Below, piece by piece: positions 8,805 through 18,188 of a stretch of 64,000 bases of DNA (positions within the stretch are counted from its first letter, which is position 1; each line of letters begins with the position of its first letter). This DNA comes from an uncultured Verrucomicrobiales bacterium (GTDB lineage Bacteria; Verrucomicrobiota; Verrucomicrobiia; Verrucomicrobiales; Akkermansiaceae). Location of the stretch: assembly GCA_937901085.1 (NCBI GenBank), contig CALCHQ010000034.1:92744-156743 (forward strand), given 5' to 3'. A program made the translations under genes and the position numbers. Below the pieces are notes generated by a model. It ran no database searches, was not told where the DNA came from, and worked only from the letters and a program-made list of their open reading frames with translations.

Positions 8805-9284
8805 ATGATAGTGCAGACTGGTATGTTAAAGAAAAAGCACCCGATGTTTCTGATGAAAATGGTATCAGACCGAGCTGATGCCATTTTTGCACAGCGCGTG
8901 GGTAAGCTGCGCGTGACGGCGCCGCAATGCCGCCTGCTGATGTACCTGGACAGCCGGGGCGGGGCGCCGGTGTCTCAGCGTGAGCTGGAACACTACCTGG
9001 GAGTAAGCCACACCACGGTAAAGGGGCTGCTGCAACGGTTGGAGGAAAAAGGCTATGTGCGCACCGCGTTTGACAGCGCTGATAAGCGCGTGAAGCATGC
9101 CTACCTGACGGAGTCGTTCTGCCGGCTGCAAATGGATGCACGGCAATCACTACAGGCTTTTGAGGAAGCGTTGACCGCCGGGTTCAGCGCGGAGGAAACA
9201 GACCAGCTGCGCAGCATGCTGGAGCGGATATACCAGAATACTCTAACCCCGGAATCAGTAGATTCTGAAACGAACAATCAATGA
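8805..9284 (+). CDS. MarR-family regulator heading the efflux operon
   Basis: A 159-residue winged-helix protein. Helix-turn-helix residues are near 60-90 (QRELEHYLGVSHTTVKGLLQ) and the wing carries RTAFDSADKRVKHAYLT. Its stop overlaps the start of the membrane-fusion gene by four bases (ATGA), so it is cotranscribed with the pump and probably controls it, as MarR proteins with adjacent pumps usually do (inference). A 12-bp palindrome in its leader is a likely binding site. The ATG at 8805 and an in-frame ATG at 8823 are both possible starts; the second gives MLKKKHPMFLM. Confidence 0.88.
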   Translation: MIVQTGMLKKKHPMFLMKMVSDRADAIFAQRVGKLRVTAPQCRLLMYLDSRGGAPVSQRELEHYLGVSHTTVKGLLQRLEEKGYVRTAFDSADKRVKHAYLTESFCRLQMDARQSLQAFEEALTAGFSAEETDQLRSMLERIYQNTLTPESVDSETNNQ

Positions 9285-10633
9285 AAGCAACGTATATTGT
9301 AACAATGGCCCTGGGTGGGCTTGTGGCGGGCACCGCTTTAGTGGGGTGCAAGGATAATGCAGGAAACCAGGCCGTCCAGAGGGGCATGGCCCCCCTCAAC
9401 GTGACGGTGATGCCGCTGCAGAAGCGCACGGTGGAACTCACCAGTACATGGTTCGGGCATTTGCGCGGCGTGGAGCAGGCAGATATCCGCCCGGAGGTAT
9501 CGGGCAAACTGCTGGAGCAGGTGTACTGGCATGGTTCGCTCTGCGAAAAGGGTGAGGTACTGTTCCGCATTGACCCTGCCACCTACCAGGCCGCCTATGA
9601 CCAGGCTTTGGCCAATGTTGCAGCGGCCAATGCGGGCGTGTTGCAGGCCGAAGTGGCTGATGAACAGGCGGGAAAGGATGTGGAACGCTACACTGCATTG
9701 GTAGAGGACGGCTCTATTTCTGACAAGCAGTTTACTGACGCGCAGCACGCCAAGCGCCGCTGTGAGGCTGCGCTGGCCATGGCCCGTGCCCAGGTGGTCC
9801 AGGCTGAAGCGGCGCTGGAAATGGCCAGGCTTAACCTGGACCGCTGCACAATCCGAGCCCCGTTCCAGGGCCTTGCCTCCCAGTCTACCGTGAGCGTGGG
9901 CGATTTTGTGGCGGCAGGGCAGGTGGTCATGACCCGCATGTCTTCGATAGACCCCATCCGCGTGGATTTTTCCGTACCCGCCCGCCAGGTGAATGAGCAG
10001 GTGCAGACCTCGGAATACTACGATATGCCGGACAAGATGAGCCCGGTGAAGGAATTTGACCTGATTCTGGAGGATGGTACCGTGTTTGAACACAAGGGGC
10101 AGGTGCATGCGGTGGATAGCGAAGTGAGCCAGGCAACCGGCACGGTGAAATTTGTGGGCTATATCCCGAACCCGAAGCTGAAGCTCCGTGCTGGTTCTGC
10201 TGTGCGCGTGCAGGCTAAGACAGGGGAAATCAAGGATGCGCTGCTGGTGCCCTCCCGCGCGCTGGTGTCTTCCATGAATCACCGTTTCATCTACGTGGTG
10301 GCGCCGGATAACACTCCGCTGGGTATTGATGTGAAGCTGGGTAAGGAACTGGTGCTGGATATGCCGAATGGCGATGGCACAACCGTGCCCATGCTCATGC
10401 AGGTGGTGACAGGCACGGTGAAACCCATTGCTGAGACGCTCCGGGAAAACGGCATTGAGAATGTGGAGGAGGCACAGGTGATTGTGGGCGGTGGCCAGAT
10501 GGCAGCCCAGTATGCCATGGCCAATGCCGGTATGCGGGCTCAGGGGGCGCAGGGCGGTTTCGGCACGGTGGTGCCCCAGCCTTTCATTTACGAGAAACCC
10601 ACCTCTACCGTGAGTTCTGTAACTGCTGAATAA
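9281..10633 (+). CDS. RND efflux membrane-fusion (periplasmic adaptor) lipoprotein
   Basis: Links the inner-membrane RND pump to the outer-membrane channel. The 450-residue protein begins with a lipoprotein signal peptide whose lipobox is LVGC (Cys at residue 23). A biotinyl-lipoyl half follows (SGKLLEQVYWHGSLCEKGE), then a coiled-coil hairpin at about residues 95-190, the second lipoyl half (LDRCTIRAPFQGLASQSTV), and beta-barrel and membrane-proximal domains. The C-terminus is longer than in AcrA and rich in Gly, Ala and Gln. It overlaps marR by four bases and is nine bases from the pump gene. Confidence 0.93.
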   Translation: MKATYIVTMALGGLVAGTALVGCKDNAGNQAVQRGMAPLNVTVMPLQKRTVELTSTWFGHLRGVEQADIRPEVSGKLLEQVYWHGSLCEKGEVLFRIDPATYQAAYDQALANVAAANAGVLQAEVADEQAGKDVERYTALVEDGSISDKQFTDAQHAKRRCEAALAMARAQVVQAEAALEMARLNLDRCTIRAPFQGLASQSTVSVGDFVAAGQVVMTRMSSIDPIRVDFSVPARQVNEQVQTSEYYDMPDKMSPVKEFDLILEDGTVFEHKGQVHAVDSEVSQATGTVKFVGYIPNPKLKLRAGSAVRVQAKTGEIKDALLVPSRALVSSMNHRFIYVVAPDNTPLGIDVKLGKELVLDMPNGDGTTVPMLMQVVTGTVKPIAETLRENGIENVEEAQVIVGGGQMAAQYAMANAGMRAQGAQGGFGTVVPQPFIYEKPTSTVSSVTAE

Positions 10634-10642
10634 AGGACAGAT

Positions 10643-13600
10643 ATGAGCGCGTTTTTCATTAAACACCCCGTTATCGCTACGGTGATTGCCGTGGTGACAA
10701 CGCTGCTGGGTCTGGTCTGCCTGGTGAATCTGCCCGTTTCCCAGTACCCGGAAATCACTCCGCGTACCATCCAGCTCATGGCCATGTTCCCGGGGGCCGA
10801 CGCCAAGGCCGTGGCCGACTCCGTGGGTACGCCGCTGGAGAGAGAAATCTCCGGTGTGCAGGGCATGGATTACATGACCTCCGTTTCATCTAACAACGGT
10901 GTGTATTCCCTGCAGGTGGTCTTTAATCCGGAGACTGACCCCGACCTCGACCAGGTGTTCACCAACATGCGCTATGGCCAGGCTTCCTCCCAGGTGCCGC
11001 CGGAGGTGCTGAACTCCGGTGTGACCATCCGCCAGCAGCCGGGCCTGCCCATCATGATTTACTCCCTGTACTCCCCGGATGGCAGCTACAACTCCGTGGA
11101 CCTGGCCAACTACGCCCAGGTGAAGATGGTGGATGAGTTGAAACGTGTGGAGGGTGTGGGCGAAGTGATGGTGTATGGTGCGGGACGCTATGCCATCCGC
11201 ATCTGGCTGGATACGAACCTCATGACCCACTACAATATCTCCGTGGGTGAGGTGCGTGCCGCTATTGCAGCGCAGAATACCACCAACCCTGGTGGTAAGG
11301 TCGGTGCCGACCCCGTGCCCGATGGTCAGGAGAAGACCATTGCCATCCGCACCCAGGGCCGTTTGAGCGATCCCGCAGAGTTCGAGGAAATCATTGTGCG
11401 CCAGGTGGGAGATGAGATTGTCTACCTGAAAGATATTGCCAGGGTGGAACTGGGTTCGGAGAATTACTCTGCCACCGGCCGCCTGAACCGCCAGGTTTCT
11501 GCCGCCGTGGTGATATTCCAGACTCCCGGTTCCAATGCCATTGCCACGGTGGACCGGCTGCGCAAGACGTTTGAGAAACAGGGCGCCATCATGCCGCTGG
11601 GAATCAAGGGCGATGTGTCGCTGGATACCACTACGGCTGTGCGTTACTCGATTGATGAAATCAAGCGTACTTTCATTGAAGCCATTGTACTGGTGGCGCT
11701 GGTGGTGTTCATGTTCCTGCAGAACTTCCGCGCCACACTCATTCCGCTCATTGCAGTTCCCGTGTCGCTCATCTCGACCTTCTGCGTGTTCCCCATGCTG
11801 GGCTTCTCGCTCAACACCATTTCCCTGCTGGGCATGGTGCTGGCCATTGGTCTGGTGGTGGACGACGCCATCGTGGTGGTGGAAGCCGTGCAGCACCATA
11901 TTGACAAGGGGCTCAACCCGCGCATGGCTTCCTTTGCTGCTATGCAGGAGGTGAGCGGCCCGGTAATCGCCATTGCCCTTGTGCTGGCGGCGGTGTTCCT
12001 GCCGGCGCTGTTGCTGGAGGGTATCACCGGCACGCTGTTCAAGCAGTTTGCCATCACCATTGCCGTGTCGATGCTGATTTCAGCATTCAACGCACTTACC
12101 CTTTCTCCGGCATTGTGCGCGCTCATGCTCAAACCGACCAACCAGAGCCGCAGCATATTCAAGCCTTTCTACAATCTGTTCAACAAGTGTTATGATTGCA
12201 CGGCGAATGTGTATGTGAAAATCTGCGGCGGTCTGTGCCGCAAGCTCATCATCTCCATGCCTCTGCTGCTGCTGTTCTGGGCTGCCATTGCCCCCATGAG
12301 CAGGATGGTGCCCAAGTCATTCCTGCCGGATGAAGACCAGGGATTCCTGCTGGCGGCTCTCGTGATGAAACCCGATACCTCGCTTCAGGTGGCGTATTCC
12401 GAAAATAAGAAATTCGAGGATGCTCTTTCTGACCCCGCTGTGAAGAACCTCACCACGGTGGTGGGTATCAACATCCTCAACAGCGTGCAGACCCCCGGTG
12501 CCTGTATCGCCTTCATCGAGCTCAAGGACTGGAAGGACCGCCCCGAAACCGCCGCCGAGGTGCAGAAACGCATCGAGGCCCGGTTGCACCAGAGTGCGCT
12601 GGACGGCATGGCCATGGTGCTGATGCCCCCGGCTATTCCCGGCGTGGGTACGGCCAACGGTGTGACCATGGTACTCAATGATCTGGAGGGTCAGGGCGTA
12701 CCCTTCCTGCGGGAGCAGGTACTCAAGTTTGAAGCCGCTGCCCGCCAGCGCCCGGAGGTAGCCGTCTGCATGGATATGATGATGGCTGATACCCCGCAGA
12801 AACTCGTGGAGCTGGATAAGGAGAAATGTAAGTTCCACCGCGTGGACATTGCTGCGGCCAATAACCTGCTGGCTACATACAATGGTTCTGCTTTCGTCAA
12901 CTTCTTCAATGCATTCGGCCAGCAGTGGCAGGTGTATATGCAGGCGCAGGGCTCTGACCGCGTGAGCCTGGATAAGATGGACGGCTTCTTTGTATCCAAC
13001 CAGGAAGGCGAGCGCGTGCCGCTCTCGGCGCTGGTGAATATCAGGGATATTGCGGATACAGAGTTTGTGATGCACCACAACATCTACAACTCTGCCAAAT
13101 TGAATGTGATGCCGCGTCCCGGTGTGTCCACCCAGCAGCTCATGGAGGCCATGGAACAGGTCTATGCCCAGACCATGGACCCCGCCAAGGTGGGCATGGA
13201 TTACCAGGATATGTCCTTCCAGGAAAACAAAGTGCGCAACAGTACCGGCCTGGCTACCATCTTTGCCATGTCCTCCGTGTTTGCCTTCCTTATTCTCGTG
13301 GCGCTGTATGAGAAGTGGACTCTGCCCATTTCCGTGTTCCTTACAGTGCCCATTGCTGTGCTGGGGGCTTATGCCGGCTTGTACTGGATGGGCCTGGAGC
13401 TGAATCTATACGCCCAGGTGGGGCTGGTGATGCTGGTGGGCCTGGCTGCTAAGAACGCCATTCTCATTGTGGAGTTCGCTAATCTGGAAATGGAACGTGG
13501 CAAGGACCTGCTCTCCGCAACGCTCTCTGCTGCCCGCCTGCGTCTGCGCCCTATTCTCATGACCTCGCTGGCTTTCATCCTGGGCTGTGTGCCGCTCATG

Positions 13601-13819
13601 CTGGCGCATGGTTCCGGCGCACTTGCCCGATGCTCCATCGGTACTGTGGTGGTGGCGGGTATGACGGTGGCCACTGTGGTGGGTGTGTTCCTGATTCCCA
13701 GTTCTTATGTCTTCATTATGCGCCTCTTCCGCATCCGGTTCAAGCTTTCTACGCTGGAGGAAGATCCCGATGAAGTCGGTGCCCGCCAGTATCTGGCTAT
13801 GCATAAGAATGATGAGTAA
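10643..13819 (+). CDS. RND multidrug efflux pump, inner-membrane subunit (HAE1/AcrB type)
   Basis: Proton-driven exporter of drugs or lipophilic compounds. The 1058 residues have the AcrB plan: one helix (MSAFFIKHPVIATVIAVVTT), a large periplasmic loop, six helices, a second loop and five helices. The relay aspartates are in GLVVDDAIVVVEAV near residue 405, and the matching lysine is in GLAAKNAILIVEF near residue 940. It is the third gene of the marR operon. It is one of few genes here with a Shine-Dalgarno-like sequence (AAAGGA) before the ATG. Substrates cannot be inferred from sequence. Confidence 0.96.
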   Translation: MSAFFIKHPVIATVIAVVTTLLGLVCLVNLPVSQYPEITPRTIQLMAMFPGADAKAVADSVGTPLEREISGVQGMDYMTSVSSNNGVYSLQVVFNPETDPDLDQVFTNMRYGQASSQVPPEVLNSGVTIRQQPGLPIMIYSLYSPDGSYNSVDLANYAQVKMVDELKRVEGVGEVMVYGAGRYAIRIWLDTNLMTHYNISVGEVRAAIAAQNTTNPGGKVGADPVPDGQEKTIAIRTQGRLSDPAEFEEIIVRQVGDEIVYLKDIARVELGSENYSATGRLNRQVSAAVVIFQTPGSNAIATVDRLRKTFEKQGAIMPLGIKGDVSLDTTTAVRYSIDEIKRTFIEAIVLVALVVFMFLQNFRATLIPLIAVPVSLISTFCVFPMLGFSLNTISLLGMVLAIGLVVDDAIVVVEAVQHHIDKGLNPRMASFAAMQEVSGPVIAIALVLAAVFLPALLLEGITGTLFKQFAITIAVSMLISAFNALTLSPALCALMLKPTNQSRSIFKPFYNLFNKCYDCTANVYVKICGGLCRKLIISMPLLLLFWAAIAPMSRMVPKSFLPDEDQGFLLAALVMKPDTSLQVAYSENKKFEDALSDPAVKNLTTVVGINILNSVQTPGACIAFIELKDWKDRPETAAEVQKRIEARLHQSALDGMAMVLMPPAIPGVGTANGVTMVLNDLEGQGVPFLREQVLKFEAAARQRPEVAVCMDMMMADTPQKLVELDKEKCKFHRVDIAAANNLLATYNGSAFVNFFNAFGQQWQVYMQAQGSDRVSLDKMDGFFVSNQEGERVPLSALVNIRDIADTEFVMHHNIYNSAKLNVMPRPGVSTQQLMEAMEQVYAQTMDPAKVGMDYQDMSFQENKVRNSTGLATIFAMSSVFAFLILVALYEKWTLPISVFLTVPIAVLGAYAGLYWMGLELNLYAQVGLVMLVGLAAKNAILIVEFANLEMERGKDLLSATLSAARLRLRPILMTSLAFILGCVPLMLAHGSGALARCSIGTVVVAGMTVATVVGVFLIPSSYVFIMRLFRIRFKLSTLEEDPDEVGARQYLAMHKNDE

Positions 13820-13830
13820 TCAGAAACAAC

Positions 13831-13858
13831 TTGACAAAATCAACAAACAAGCTATTAT
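13831..13858 (+). promoter_or_regulatory. Promoter of the efflux outer-membrane gene
   Basis: TTGACA (13831-13836), 16-bp spacer, TATTAT (13853-13858). The start expected at 13865 leaves a three-base leader, so the channel gene has its own promoter inside the pump cluster. Confidence 0.65.
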
Positions 13859-13867
13859 ACAATCAAC

Positions 13868-15256
13868 ATGAAACGCGCGATAATTCTCGGTCTTGCCGGA
13901 GCTGCCGGCCTGGTGGCTTCCTGCTCCTTCGGCCCTATGTGGTCTTCGCCTGAGATGCCAGTTCCGGCGGAGTTCCGCGGGGCAGGCGCAGCAGACAGCA
14001 CCATGGCCGATCTGCCCTGGCAGCAGGTACTCAATGATGCCAACCTGCAGGCTCTGCTGAATGATGTGTTTGCCAGCAACCGCAGCCTGGAGGCCATGAT
14101 GCACAATGTGGAGTCCGCCCGCCGCTACATCACCGTGGCGCGTGCGCCCATGTTCCCCTCCCTGGGGTATCTGGCGCAGGGCAGCAAGGGTGCCAGTTCT
14201 CCCTCCACCATCAGCGTGGCCAGTGAAAAGACCATTCCCGGAGCTGCTGGTCTCAGCGCTTCCTGGGAGCTGGATCTCTGGGGTAAGACCCGCAAGGGGG
14301 TGGAGAGTGCCGAGGCTCAGGCTCTGGCCGCAGAGGAGAATCTCAACAATATGCGCCTTTCGCTCATGAAGCAGGTGGCCAGCGGATACCTGCGCCTTAT
14401 CATGCTGGATGAGCAGCTCCGCATTGCCCACGAGGCGGTGGCCTCCTACCGCGATTCACTCAAGCTCTTCGAGAACCAGCTGGAAAGCGGCGTGGCAAAC
14501 AAGCTGCAGACGGCTTCTGCCCAGGCGGCCCTTTCTGCCTCCGAGGCCCAGATTCCGAACCTGGAGATGCAGATTGCCGAAATGGAGAACACTCTTTCCG
14601 TGCTGGCGGGGCGCGCTCCCGGCTCGATTACGCGCAGCGGCAGCATGCAGGCCTTTGCCGGCGCCAGTAGTGTGGCTGCCGGTATTCCGGCAGATGTGAT
14701 TGCCCGCCGTCCGGATATTCGTGCTGCTGAACAGACGCTCCGCGCTGCCAATGCTGAAATCGGCGTGGCTATTGCGAATTATTTCCCGAGCATCAGCCTC
14801 ACCGGGCTGGCCGGTATCGCCACGCCCGATCTGCGCCATGGCCTGAAGAACAGCCAGGATGGCTGGGGTATCGGCGCCAACCTCACAGGCCCGCTCTTCC
14901 AGGCCGGACAGCTGCGTGCCAATGAGGCCATGAAGCGCGATGCCTTCCTGGCCGCCAAGGCGGATTACGAGCAGGCTGTCCTTTCGGCGCTTTCCGAAAT
15001 CTCCACCACGCTGGTGCAGCGCACCAAGCTGCGCGACATCATGAAGAAGCAGGAACAGGCCGTGGCAGCCTACCAGGAAAGCGTGAAGCTTTCCAAAGCC
15101 CGCTATGCACAGGGCCTGGCCAGCTACTACGAAGTACTCACCGCCCAGCAGGGGCTTTTCCCGGCGCAGACGCAGCTGGCTGCCTACCGCTACCAGTACG
15201 CTGCCTGCATTCCCACCCTCTACACTCAGCTGGGGGGTGGCTGGAAAACCAAGTGA
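13868..15256 (+). CDS. RND efflux outer-membrane channel lipoprotein (NodT/OprM type)
   Basis: The TolC-like exit duct of the tripartite pump. Its 462 residues start with a lipoprotein signal (lipobox LVASC, Cys near 19). Two similar alpha-helical halves follow, with typical motifs: WELDLWGKTRKGVESAEAQA near 140, and PADVIARRPDIRAAEQTLRA and ANYFPSISLTGLAG in the second half. It lies 48 bp after the pump gene and has its own promoter, so its level may be set separately from that of the MarR-controlled genes. A strong terminator follows. Confidence 0.94.
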   Translation: MKRAIILGLAGAAGLVASCSFGPMWSSPEMPVPAEFRGAGAADSTMADLPWQQVLNDANLQALLNDVFASNRSLEAMMHNVESARRYITVARAPMFPSLGYLAQGSKGASSPSTISVASEKTIPGAAGLSASWELDLWGKTRKGVESAEAQALAAEENLNNMRLSLMKQVASGYLRLIMLDEQLRIAHEAVASYRDSLKLFENQLESGVANKLQTASAQAALSASEAQIPNLEMQIAEMENTLSVLAGRAPGSITRSGSMQAFAGASSVAAGIPADVIARRPDIRAAEQTLRAANAEIGVAIANYFPSISLTGLAGIATPDLRHGLKNSQDGWGIGANLTGPLFQAGQLRANEAMKRDAFLAAKADYEQAVLSALSEISTTLVQRTKLRDIMKKQEQAVAAYQESVKLSKARYAQGLASYYEVLTAQQGLFPAQTQLAAYRYQYAACIPTLYTQLGGGWKTK

Positions 15257-15282
15257 TGCCCGGCATTCCGACCGCAATTTTC

Positions 15283-15312
15283 AACCCGGCAGCCTAGCTG
15301 CCGGGTTTTTTG
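15283..15312 (+). terminator. Terminator of the efflux cluster
   Basis: AACCCGGCAGC-CTA-GCTGCCGGGTT stem followed by a T run. Confidence 0.9.
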
Positions 15313-15360
15313 TTTGCGTGAGGGCAGGTAGGTGTGCTATCTTCAATGCCGTCAGGCACT

Positions 15361-16488
15361 ATGGAAGAATTGTTCACATATACGCAGGAGGTGTCGGCGG
15401 CGTTTCCGTGGCTGATGCCCTTATTTTTCGGTTTGTTCGGGCTTTGTGTGGGCTCGTTCCTGAATGTGGTGATTTACCGCCTGCCGCTGGGGATGAGCGT
15501 GAATGAACCGCGCCGCTCGTTCTGTCCCCTGTGCAAGGCGCAGATTCCGTGGTACCTGAATCTGCCGGTTGTCAGCTATCTGCTGCTGCGCGGGCGCACA
15601 GCATGCTGCGGCAGGCATTACACAGCGCGTTACTGCGTGGTGGAGATGGTGTGCGGGCTGTTGTTTGCGGCGGTGGCGTGGTGGTTCTGCACGGATGATA
15701 TCTTCACCCAGGTGCTGCTTTGCGTATGGGCGGCGGTGATGCTGGCCTGCCTGTGCATTGACTGGGAGCAGATGGTGGTGCTGCCTTCGCTGGCCTTGCT
15801 TGCCATGGTGGCAGGCGTGGCGGTATCGTTGCTCTCGCCCTGGTTCAGCGGGGAGGGAATAGAGCCGCTGCAGGGGCTGATGAGCAGCCTTTCCGGGGCT
15901 TTTGGAGGTTTTCTGCTGTTCCGCCTGGTGGCATGGGTGGGCAAGTTCTTCTTTGGCCGCAGACAGCAGGTCTATGATGCACCGCAGGAATGGGTGCTGC
16001 GCCAGGCAGCAGATGGCGAGGATGTGGAACTCCTTATTGGCAACGAACGCCTGCTGTGGAGCGATTTGTTCATGGAGAGCAGTAACCGTTTTACGCTGAC
16101 TGCTGCTTCGCTGGACGGAGGAGACGCCGGGGAGCTGGTGTTCTCTGTGGATGCGCTGACTCTGCCGGATGGCAAAAAACTGGCGCTGGAGGAACATGAG
16201 GAATTGCGCGGCACATGCCGGGGCTATGCCGCGCGCCGGGAGGCCATGGGTAGTGGTGATGCCTGGCTGGCTCTGGCCATTGGTGCGCTCTGCGGCTGGC
16301 AGGGCGTGGTGTTTGCGCTGGTGGGCGGCAGCTTCATCGGCATTGCAGCGGCGCTGGTGGCGCGCATCGGGCGTGGTACGCCTATGCCCTTTGGCCCGGC
16401 GCTGATTGCGGCGGCCTTTATCTGGCTCTTTTATGGAACGGAACTCTGCTCTGCTTATATGGAGTGGGTCGAAACATTGATTTGGTAA
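15361..16488 (+). CDS. Prepilin peptidase (A24 family, PilD-like)
   Basis: Cleaves and N-methylates type IV prepilins or pseudopilins at the inner membrane. The 375-residue protein has the methyltransferase domain (GSFLNVVIYRLP; zinc-type cysteines in FCPLCKAQIPWYLNLP and ACCGRHY). The two catalytic aspartates are in CIDWEQMVVLP and in the GxGD box, here GSGDAWLALA near residue 297. About 90 hydrophilic residues are inserted between these two motifs, unlike in short PilD proteins. No pilin genes are nearby. The ATG at 15361 is preferred over the in-frame GTG at 15334. Confidence 0.92.
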   Translation: MEELFTYTQEVSAAFPWLMPLFFGLFGLCVGSFLNVVIYRLPLGMSVNEPRRSFCPLCKAQIPWYLNLPVVSYLLLRGRTACCGRHYTARYCVVEMVCGLLFAAVAWWFCTDDIFTQVLLCVWAAVMLACLCIDWEQMVVLPSLALLAMVAGVAVSLLSPWFSGEGIEPLQGLMSSLSGAFGGFLLFRLVAWVGKFFFGRRQQVYDAPQEWVLRQAADGEDVELLIGNERLLWSDLFMESSNRFTLTAASLDGGDAGELVFSVDALTLPDGKKLALEEHEELRGTCRGYAARREAMGSGDAWLALAIGALCGWQGVVFALVGGSFIGIAAALVARIGRGTPMPFGPALIAAAFIWLFYGTELCSAYMEWVETLIW

Positions 16489-16490
16489 CC

Positions 16491-17465
16491 ATGTCTCTGC
16501 CGGATTTTTCTGCTTTTCCGTTGTATCTTGCCCCCATGGCGGGGGTGACTGACCCCATTTTCCGCACGCTGTGCAAGGCCGAAGGCGCGGATGTGATGGT
16601 GACGGAGTTTGTGTCGGCAGAGGGCGTGTTGCAGGCATGGGAACGCAACCGCCGCTATGTGGAGTTTGAAGATGCCCACCGCCCGCTCGGTGTGCAGATT
16701 TTCGGCTCTGTGCCGGAGCATTGTGCGGCGGCTGCCCGCATCATTGTGGACGCCATGCACCCGGATTTCCTGGATATCAACGCCGGTTGCCCGGTTCCCA
16801 AGGTAGTGGGCAAGAATGGAGGTTCTTCCCTGTTGAAGGATTTGCCGCTCCTGCAGCGTATTGCAGCGGCGGTGGTGCAGGAACTGGGGAATGACTGCCC
16901 GGTGACGGTAAAAATCCGCATCGGCTGGGATCAGGAACACATCTGCGCTCCGGAAGCCGTCCGTCGTCTGGAGGAGGCCGGGGTGCAGGCCATTGCGATT
17001 CACGGCCGCACCCGCTCGCAGCAATACGGGGGCAGGGCAGACTGGGAGATGATTGACCACTGCGCCCGCCTGGTGCGTGTGCCGGTGATTGGCAATGGCG
17101 ATATCTGCACCCCGCAGGATGTACAGCGTGCCCGCGAAACGACGGCTGTTTCGGCGGTGATGATTGGTCGCGCTGCCATGAATGCCCCCTGGCTGTTCCG
17201 GCTGGCGAAGGAATACCTCACGACGGGGACTGTGCCGGAGCCGCCGTCGGCGCAGGAGCGACTTGACTTCATGCTGCGTCACACCCGCATGGCTATTGGC
17301 AGCCTGCACTACGGCGATGAGCTGGTGACCATGCGTGCCATGCGCAGCCGCCTGCTGGCTTACGCCAAGGGGATTCCCGGTACAAAAGCATTGAGGCCAC
17401 AGCTTTCGCGTGTGGCCTCGTACGATGAGCTTTGCGCTATTCTGGCGCCGTTGGTTACATCTTGA
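16491..17465 (+). CDS. tRNA-dihydrouridine synthase (Dus family, DusB-like)
   Basis: Flavoenzyme that reduces uridine to dihydrouridine in the D-loop of tRNA. The 324 residues form a TIM barrel with LAPMAGVTDPIFRTL at the start and the catalytic cysteine in DINAGCPVPKVVGKNGG near residue 100. KIRIGWD and IAIHGRTRSQQYGGRADW follow, and the FMN phosphate site is in VIGNGDI. It begins two bases after the prepilin peptidase stop, so the two are probably cotranscribed. Its last 11 bases overlap the end of the convergent lptB gene. Which uridine is modified cannot be decided here. Confidence 0.94.
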   Translation: MSLPDFSAFPLYLAPMAGVTDPIFRTLCKAEGADVMVTEFVSAEGVLQAWERNRRYVEFEDAHRPLGVQIFGSVPEHCAAAARIIVDAMHPDFLDINAGCPVPKVVGKNGGSSLLKDLPLLQRIAAAVVQELGNDCPVTVKIRIGWDQEHICAPEAVRRLEEAGVQAIAIHGRTRSQQYGGRADWEMIDHCARLVRVPVIGNGDICTPQDVQRARETTAVSAVMIGRAAMNAPWLFRLAKEYLTTGTVPEPPSAQERLDFMLRHTRMAIGSLHYGDELVTMRAMRSRLLAYAKGIPGTKALRPQLSRVASYDELCAILAPLVTS

Positions 17466-18186
17466 ACTGTTCGCCGAGGTAAATCTTGCGGGTCTTGGGG
17501 TCGTTGGCAATTTCGTCCGTCGTGCCCTCTTTGATGACCTTGCCTTCAAACAGGATGTAGGCGCGGTCCACAATGCCGAGCGTTTCGCGCACGTTGTGGT
17601 CGGTGATGAGGATGGAGAGGCCGTCCGTTTCGCGCAGGGAAGCGACAATGTGCTGGATGTCCTGCACGGCAATGGGGTCAACACCGGCAAAGGGTTCATC
17701 GAGCATGAGCAGCTTGGGGTTGGCCGCCAGAGCGCGGGCGATGGTGAGGCGGCGCTTTTCACCGCCGGAGAGCTGGATGGATTGGCTCTTGCGGAGGCGG
17801 GTGATGTTGAAACGCTCCAGTAACTCGTCGCACTTTTCCTTCTTCTCCTTGCTGGTGAGGTCGGAACGTGTCTCCAGAATGGCCATGAGGTTTTCGTTGA
17901 CCGTGAGCTTGCGGAAGATGGATTCTTCCTGCGGCAGGTAGCCCATGCCCAGGCGGGCGCGCAGGTGCATGGGAAGCCCCGATACGTCCTTGCCGCAGAA
18001 ATCCACGGATCCGGTATCCGGGCGCACCAGACCCGCCACCATGTAGAACGAGGTTGTCTTGCCCGCACCGTTGGGCCCCAGCAGGCCAACGATTTCGCCG
18101 GAATGTACGGTGAAGTTCACATTGCTCACCACCTGGCGTTCGCCGTATGATTTGCAGAGGTCTGTGGCTTTGAGAAGGATTTCCAT
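17455..18186 (-). CDS. lptB: LPS export ABC transporter ATPase
   Basis: Powers extraction of lipopolysaccharide from the inner membrane as part of LptB2FG. The 243-residue ATPase has Walker A GPNGAGKTTSFYM (residues 36-48), the LptB-type signature IQLSGGEKRRLTIARAL, Walker B LLMLDEPFAGVDPIAV and the switch histidine in ITDHNVRETL. It is last in the minus-strand kdsA-lptC-lptA-like-lptB group and starts two bases after the preceding stop. The permease genes lptF and lptG are not in the window. Confidence 0.95.
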   Translation of the reverse strand: MEILLKATDLCKSYGERQVVSNVNFTVHSGEIVGLLGPNGAGKTTSFYMVAGLVRPDTGSVDFCGKDVSGLPMHLRARLGMGYLPQEESIFRKLTVNENLMAILETRSDLTSKEKKEKCDELLERFNITRLRKSQSIQLSGGEKRRLTIARALAANPKLLMLDEPFAGVDPIAVQDIQHIVASLRETDGLSILITDHNVRETLGIVDRAYILFEGKVIKEGTTDEIANDPKTRKIYLGEQFKM

Positions 18187-18188
18187 AG

